64,000 nt of DNA from Pseudomonadota bacterium (GTDB taxonomy: Bacteria > Pseudomonadota > Alphaproteobacteria > Rhizobiales > Hyphomicrobiaceae). Location of the stretch: the NCBI GenBank assembly GCA_018242295.1, contig JAFECE010000005.1, positions 124,001 to 188,000 of the forward strand. Direction: 5' to 3'. Position numbers and translations under genes: made by a program. Positions 59,659-64,000 of the stretch are shown piece after piece (the first letter of the stretch is position 1; each line of letters starts with the position of its first letter). The notes below the pieces were generated by a model. The model was not told where the DNA came from. It did no database searches and was given only the letters and a program-made list of their open reading frames with translations.

Positions 59659-60063
59659 TCAATCACCTTTGCCTGCAGCCTCCTCGACGACAAGCCTTAA
59701 CAGAGAGGATAGTTTCTCCACAGTCGACCGAACGGCGGACGCTATTCCATACCGGTTCGCCAGCCACTCCATATCCTGATACGTCAGCCACGTGACGTTC
59801 TTGTCATCCTCCCAAACAAGAACCTTGGCCGGAAGCTCCAAGCCGATCAACTGTTCCTGCTGCATAAGATGTGTACCAACATTCGGGTTGCCGAAAATCA
59901 GAACCTCTGTCGGCCGCAATTCCAATCCGACCTTTGCAGCGGCGGCGGCATGGTCGATGCGGGCTACGACGGTCGCTCCCTTGTCGGCGATTTTTTGGGC
60001 TAGACGGTCGGCCGTTTCCTTAGCCGAGTGGTTGCTGCGCTGCGTGATCAGGCCTTCGACCAT
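59659..60063 (-). CDS. DUF302 family protein
   Basis: A 134-residue cytoplasmic protein of the DUF302 family (GLITQRSNHSAKETADRLAQ, ARIDHAAAAAKVGLELRPTE, LIFGNPNVGTHLMQQEQLIG, LPAKVLVWEDDKNVTWLTYQ). Its members bind small molecules and occur near redox and metal-stress genes; the function is unknown. It follows dps by about 100 bases on the same strand but each gene likely has its own promoter. Confidence 0.88.
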   Translation of the reverse strand: MVEGLITQRSNHSAKETADRLAQKIADKGATVVARIDHAAAAAKVGLELRPTEVLIFGNPNVGTHLMQQEQLIGLELPAKVLVWEDDKNVTWLTYQDMEWLANRYGIASAVRSTVEKLSSLLRLVVEEAAGKGD

Positions 60064-60281
60064 GGCTCATCACCCGTTGCGGTTGACCCTTTGCCGAGCG
60101 CCACTGTTAGCTCCGAGGAACGGTCATGTCCAATAAACGCGAACCAATCGGCCTTCCAGAAAGTTTTCATAAAGTTATCCGATGCGTCCGTGCACCGGAG
60201 GTGGGAAGGCGACGGCCGTTGCTATCGAACGCGGTCATCAATAACTGCGGTGAATAAGTGCGATGCCGCGGATTGGCCTCT

Positions 60282-62261
60282 TCAGACGAGGCCGAGCCGA
60301 GACTGCAGTCGGTCCGTCGATGCGCGCAGCAACCGGTCGGCGACGATGCCGATGAAGGCGATAGCAAAGCCTGCCGTCAGGCCTCGTCCTGCGTCGGCCT
60401 TCGCCAAGGCAATGAAAACTTCCTGACCAAGGTCTCGCGTTCCAATCATCGCGCAGATGATGACCATGCTGAGCGCAAGCAGCACCGTCTGATTGAGGCC
60501 CAGCATGATTTCCGGCAACGCCAGCGGCAACTGTACTCTCCAAAACATTTGTCGGGGCGTGCAGCCGGATACGGTGGCGGCCTCGATCAAGTTTTCGGGG
60601 ATCTGCCGAATACCGTGATTGGTGTAGCGAATTGCGGGGACGATCGCGAACAGCACCGTCGCAATCATCGCCGTTACGTCGCCGACGCGGAAGAGCATGA
60701 CGACGGGAATGATGAAGCAGAACGAGGGAAGCGTTTGCAGCGTGTCGCAGATCGGCATGAGAAAGGCAGCGAACCGGTCGCTTCGCGACGCTGCGATGCC
60801 GAGTGCGATGCCGAACAGGGCCGCGACAAGCGCCGACACACCGCAGAGATAGAGTGTAGCCATCGATTTTTCCCAAAGTCCCGTCGCCGCGCAGAAGGCC
60901 GTCATGACGACGACAATCGCCGCAAGGCGGGGACCGGAAAGCCGATAGCCGGCAAGGCCCACGAGAAAGACCATTCCGAGCCAAGGAAAGCCGACGAGGA
61001 AATCTCGCATCGGATTGAGGATGTAGAGCAGCAGGAACGTCCGGAAGGCTTCAATCGCATCGAAAAAATGGATGTTGACCCAATCCACGACGGCCTTCCA
61101 CCATGGCGCTGTCGACATCTTGATGGCTCCCGGAACGGAAGCGAATGCTGGCACGAAATGGCTCATCAAAGTTGTGACGGCAAGGACGGCCATTGCGGCC
61201 GTCAACATCGGGTAGCGCTGCAGAAAAGTCTGATCCGGCATGTGGGCCGTTGGACGCTGACGCGCAGCCGCCTGACTCAGGCGATCAAGCACGATGGCAA
61301 GCGCGACGATCGCGAGACCTGCCTCCATGCCTTGACCGATTTTCAAAGCGCGGAGCGCGAGCAAGACGTCGTAACCCAATCCGCCGGCGCCGATCATCGA
61401 AGATAGGATGACCATGTTGAGGGCAAGCATGATCACCTGATTGACGCCGACCATCAGCGTCGGGCGTCCGGATGGCAGCAACACCTTCAGCAACTTCTGC
61501 CGCTGCGTGCAGCCGACCATTTCGCCGAAATCGTCGATCTCGTGCGGTACGCGTTTGAGTGCGAGAACGGTTGATCGCACCATCGGCGGCATCGCGAATA
61601 TGGCTGTCGCCAGCATTCCGGAAACCGGGCTGTTGCCAAACAGGAGCAGCATCGGGATGAGATAGGCGAACGTCGGCATCGTCTGCATCAGATCGAGCAT
61701 CGGCTGAATGATGGCGCGATCGATCCATGGCTTGCGGAAAGCGAGAATGCCGATGAGGAGCCCGAAGACGACGCACAGCGGAACGCTTATCGCGATCAAC
61801 GCCAGCGTCAGCATCGCGCTATCCCATTGCCCGAATAGCGCGATGTAGATCATGCAGCCTGCCGCCAGCGCGGCGAGCCTGATACCACCAAAAGCATACC
61901 CCGCGAGGGCGAACGCGGTGCAAACGCCGATCCACGACAGGCGCGGCAGCACGAGCGCGTCAGGCCCGTATCCGAATTTCCAACCCTTCGCAAATAGTGA
62001 GATGGCCCACTGCAGGGGCACGTTGAAGATGTCGGTTATGCCTCGCGTCAACCATGTGAAATTGGTTTTCAACCACACCATGAACGCCGAAATCCAATCG
62101 GCGATGGGAATGACGGCGTCCGATGGATATTTCGCGGCCCAGGGTGCGATACCGGGCAACATGTAGAGAATGGCGACGCAGGCGACGGCCGCGACCCAAA
62201 TCAGTGTCCAACCCGAAATTGCTGTCGCGCGCGGCGAAGTCCGAGTGTCCGCAACCGTCAT
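60282..62261 (-). CDS. glycine betaine/proline-type ABC permease, two fused modules
   Basis: A 659-residue permease made of two ProW-like halves. The N-terminal half (to about residue 335) has its ATPase-contact loop in EMVGCTQRQKLLKVLLPSGR and the C-terminal half (about 350-659) in EAATVSGCTPRQMFWRVQLP. Each half carries about five or six helices. Most ProW proteins are single modules, so this is a duplication-fusion, a form known in alphaproteobacterial choline/betaine systems. The ATG overlaps the ATPase stop as ATGA (62258-62261). Confidence 0.9.
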   Translation of the reverse strand: MTVADTRTSPRATAISGWTLIWVAAVACVAILYMLPGIAPWAAKYPSDAVIPIADWISAFMVWLKTNFTWLTRGITDIFNVPLQWAISLFAKGWKFGYGPDALVLPRLSWIGVCTAFALAGYAFGGIRLAALAAGCMIYIALFGQWDSAMLTLALIAISVPLCVVFGLLIGILAFRKPWIDRAIIQPMLDLMQTMPTFAYLIPMLLLFGNSPVSGMLATAIFAMPPMVRSTVLALKRVPHEIDDFGEMVGCTQRQKLLKVLLPSGRPTLMVGVNQVIMLALNMVILSSMIGAGGLGYDVLLALRALKIGQGMEAGLAIVALAIVLDRLSQAAARQRPTAHMPDQTFLQRYPMLTAAMAVLAVTTLMSHFVPAFASVPGAIKMSTAPWWKAVVDWVNIHFFDAIEAFRTFLLLYILNPMRDFLVGFPWLGMVFLVGLAGYRLSGPRLAAIVVVMTAFCAATGLWEKSMATLYLCGVSALVAALFGIALGIAASRSDRFAAFLMPICDTLQTLPSFCFIIPVVMLFRVGDVTAMIATVLFAIVPAIRYTNHGIRQIPENLIEAATVSGCTPRQMFWRVQLPLALPEIMLGLNQTVLLALSMVIICAMIGTRDLGQEVFIALAKADAGRGLTAGFAIAFIGIVADRLLRASTDRLQSRLGLV

Positions 62262-63346
62262 ACGCGAGCCTCGCGCAGGGGATCGCGGTCGGCCAGCAGA
62301 TCAATGACGGCGTCCGGCGTCACTTCCCCAAGCGGCTTGCCGTCGGGTGCCGTGACGAGAAAGCTCTTACGGCAGCCGACGATCCGGGCCGAGAACGTCG
62401 AGATTTTATCCGTCGCCTGCACCGTTCCGCCGTAATCGGCGGATGGCGTTACCGGCCGCATGAGACGTGCCGCCGACATGACCTTCGAACGCTGCACATC
62501 GCGCGTGAACTCGGCGACGTAATCCGTCGCCGGATGCAGGACGAGTTCTTCCGGCGTCCCGGTCTGGATGATCTCACCATCCTTCATGATGGCGATGCGG
62601 TCCGCCAGGCGGATCGCTTCATCGAAGTCGTGCGTAATGAAGATGATCGTTTTCTTCAGCACGCTCTGCAAGCGTACCAGCTCGGTTTGCATTTCGCGGC
62701 GAATGAGCGGATCGAGCGCCGAGAACGGCTCGTCGAGAAACCAGATTTCCGGCTCCACGGCGAGGCTTCGCGCAATGCCGACGCGCTGCTGCTGGCCGCC
62801 TGAGAGCTCGCGCGGATAGAACTGTTCGCGTCCGCTGAGACCAACGAGTTCGATCACCTTCCGCGCGCGCTCTTCACGCGATTTGCGGTCAACGCCCTGA
62901 ACCGACAGCGGGAACGCGATGTTTTCCAGCACCGTCAGATGCGGCAACAGCGCGAAGTGCTGAAACACCATTCCCATGCGGTGGCGGCGAATTTCGATCA
63001 GCTCGTCGGGCTTCGCCTTAAGGAGATCCATGCCATCCAGCTCGACACTTCCCCACGTCGGCTCGATAAGCCGCGAAAGACAACGCACGAGCGTGGACTT
63101 GCCGGAGCCCGAAAGGCCCATGACAATGAAGATCTCGCCGCGTTTCACTTCGAGGGACGCGTGCCGGACGGCGCCGACGAGCTTGGCTTCGGCGAGACTT
63201 TCCGAAGTCGCCACGCCTTCGCGGCTTGCCAGAAACTTTTCCGCGCCGGCGCCAAAAACTTTCCAAACGTCCTTGCAGCGCAACTTCACCGGCCGGTCAT
63301 CAGCGACGGCATTCATTTCATCGCGCAGTGGCGCTTGATTATTCAT
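62258..63346 (-). CDS. glycine betaine/proline-type ABC ATPase
   Basis: A 362-residue ProV-type ATPase. The ProV-specific insertion (KVFGAGAEKFLASREG) precedes Walker A MGLSGSGKSTLVRCL; Q-loop VFQHFALLPHLTV, signature LSGGQQQRVGIARS, Walker B IWFLDEPFSALDP and FITHDFDEA are intact. A C-terminal extension of about 90 residues (ARIVGCRKSFLVTAPDGKP) partly resembles the CBS regulatory domains of ProV. Its start follows a hairpin that separates it from the substrate-binding gene. Confidence 0.93.
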   Translation of the reverse strand: MNNQAPLRDEMNAVADDRPVKLRCKDVWKVFGAGAEKFLASREGVATSESLAEAKLVGAVRHASLEVKRGEIFIVMGLSGSGKSTLVRCLSRLIEPTWGSVELDGMDLLKAKPDELIEIRRHRMGMVFQHFALLPHLTVLENIAFPLSVQGVDRKSREERARKVIELVGLSGREQFYPRELSGGQQQRVGIARSLAVEPEIWFLDEPFSALDPLIRREMQTELVRLQSVLKKTIIFITHDFDEAIRLADRIAIMKDGEIIQTGTPEELVLHPATDYVAEFTRDVQRSKVMSAARLMRPVTPSADYGGTVQATDKISTFSARIVGCRKSFLVTAPDGKPLGEVTPDAVIDLLADRDPLREARV

Positions 63347-63389
63347 TCCAGAGGCCCCATGCGCTCGTGATGGATCGCTCTAAAACAAA

Positions 63390-63426
63390 GAGAACCGGAC
63401 AGTCTTCGCGATGACCGCCGGTTCTC
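63390..63426 (-). terminator. hairpin between substrate-binding and ATPase genes
   Basis: Arms GAGAACCGG (63390-63398) and CCGGTTCTC (63418-63426), extended by AACAA/TTGTT beyond one mismatch. The minus strand continues TTTGTTTTAG after the stem, so it can act as a partial terminator, letting the abundant binding protein be expressed above the transporter genes. Confidence 0.65.
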
Positions 63427-63464
63427 GTTGTTTCAATCAGTACTGCAAAGAAAAGGTCCGCGTC

Positions 63465-64000
63465 TTACTTTGCCCATTCCTTCCACTTCGCCTCGTTGGC
63501 GTTGACCCATTGAGCAGCAACATCGTCGATCGATTTTCCATCAAGATCGACTTGACCCGACAGCTTGTTCAATTCGTTGACGTCGATCGTGTAGGCTTTT
63601 GCCACTTTGTAAGCGACCGGCCACTTATCCTTCAGGCCCTTCCAGGAGTACTTCCAGATTTCGCCGTGCGGCTTGCCGCAATCGTATTTCTTATCCGGAT
63701 TGACGCCCCATTTCGGGTCCGTGTAGCAGGCCGGTTCGTACTCCGGGAACTGCACCCACTCACCTTGGTATTTCGCGGGCGCCCAATGCGGCGAGTAGAT
63801 CCACAGCAGCATCGGCGCCTTGCGCTGGTAGGCTGAATCAAGCTCGGCGAACATCGCGCCATCGGTACCCGCGTGCACGACGGTGAATGGCAGTCCAAGC
63901 GCTTCAACACGTTCGTCATCGAAGCCTTCCCACGTCACGGGTCCGCCGAGATAGCGCCCCTTGGGAGCGGTATCAGGTGTCGAAAATGCCTCTGCGCACT
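63465..64000 (-). CDS. glycine betaine/proline-type ABC substrate-binding protein, C-terminal part
   Basis: The gene enters from the right edge; about 177 codons are visible. The frame is open from the window end through AFSTPDTAPKGRYLGGPVTW, MLLWIYSPHWAPAKYQGEWV, QFPEYEPACYTDPKWGVNP and KSIDDVAAQWVNANEAKWKE, matching OpuAC-type periplasmic binding proteins (ProX/ChoX-like), with CYTDPKWGVNP and CGKPHGEIWKY keeping two cysteines. A GTG at 63938 is internal and not the start. It is the first gene of the osmolyte-uptake operon. Confidence 0.9.
   Translation of the reverse strand, partial: CAEAFSTPDTAPKGRYLGGPVTWEGFDDERVEALGLPFTVVHAGTDGAMFAELDSAYQRKAPMLLWIYSPHWAPAKYQGEWVQFPEYEPACYTDPKWGVNPDKKYDCGKPHGEIWKYSWKGLKDKWPVAYKVAKAYTIDVNELNKLSGQVDLDGKSIDDVAAQWVNANEAKWKEWAK

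Overview
The window looks like chromosomal DNA of a methylotrophic alphaproteobacterium of the order Hyphomicrobiales, most likely Hyphomicrobium or a close relative. The grounds are a high-GC genome, the typical alphaproteobacterial cytochrome aa3 cluster (ctaC-ctaD-ctaB-small gene-ctaG-ctaE-DUF983-SURF1 followed by thrC and an M16 peptidase), an orphan formate dehydrogenase delta subunit, a dihydropteroate-synthase-like gene of the type tied to tetrahydromethanopterin, cobF, a BcsS-like protein and a palindromic intergenic repeat seen across rhizobia. The genus is inferred, not proven.

Layout. 1-8.5 kb: aa3 oxidase operon, all on the minus strand. 8.9-12 kb: small envelope genes (IalB-like, phasin-like, BcsS-like) and a gap holding a strongly structured, ORF-poor element ending in a hairpin plus T-tract, read here as a candidate small RNA. 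12.2-17.2 kb: TetR regulator, RND adaptor and RND pump, coupled by overlaps. 17.3-23.6 kb: DUF533 protein, a HlyD/ABC/FtsX-type exporter, a DUF2147 protein and an alpha/beta hydrolase. 24-25.9 kb: a 603-residue envelope protein of unknown function. 26-32.5 kb: a pabB-pabC fusion, small membrane proteins, a Nudix hydrolase and a DUF763 protein. 32.7-37.9 kb: an ABC exporter, then a glycosyltransferase and glycogen-debranching-type enzyme operon. 38-50 kb: an accessory-looking stretch of small secreted, His-rich and orphan genes (tandem HdeA-like protein, PIN-domain protein, FdsD, GT-C-like membrane protein), a Crp/Fnr-DUF2892-microprotein unit and a broken IS3-family transposase. 50.2 kb: initiator tRNA-fMet. 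51.5-64 kb: alcohol dehydrogenase, dihydropteroate-synthase-like protein, cobF, a LysR-wrbA-dioxygenase-hydrolase-flavin reductase quinone-stress unit, dps, DUF302, and a glycine betaine/proline-type ABC importer cut by the right edge.

How the genes work together. The left end builds and matures haem-copper oxidase. The middle, between about 28.9 and 46.2 kb, carries four sites matching the alphaproteobacterial general stress sigma factor (EcfG/RpoE2) promoter GGAAC-N16/17-CGTT, each 30-63 bases upstream of a start codon and correctly oriented: before an ETFPGSD-type small protein, a small membrane protein, the glycosyltransferase/debranching operon and fdsD. With the nearby HdeA-like, His-rich, dps, osmolyte-uptake and quinone-detoxification genes this suggests a stress-adaptation neighbourhood. 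The most novel items are the candidate structured RNA at 11.88-12.03 kb, the stress-promoter set, the tandem HdeA-like protein, and the short gene overlapping the DUF2892 gene. No CRISPR array, rRNA operon, intact mobile element or riboswitch was recognised.
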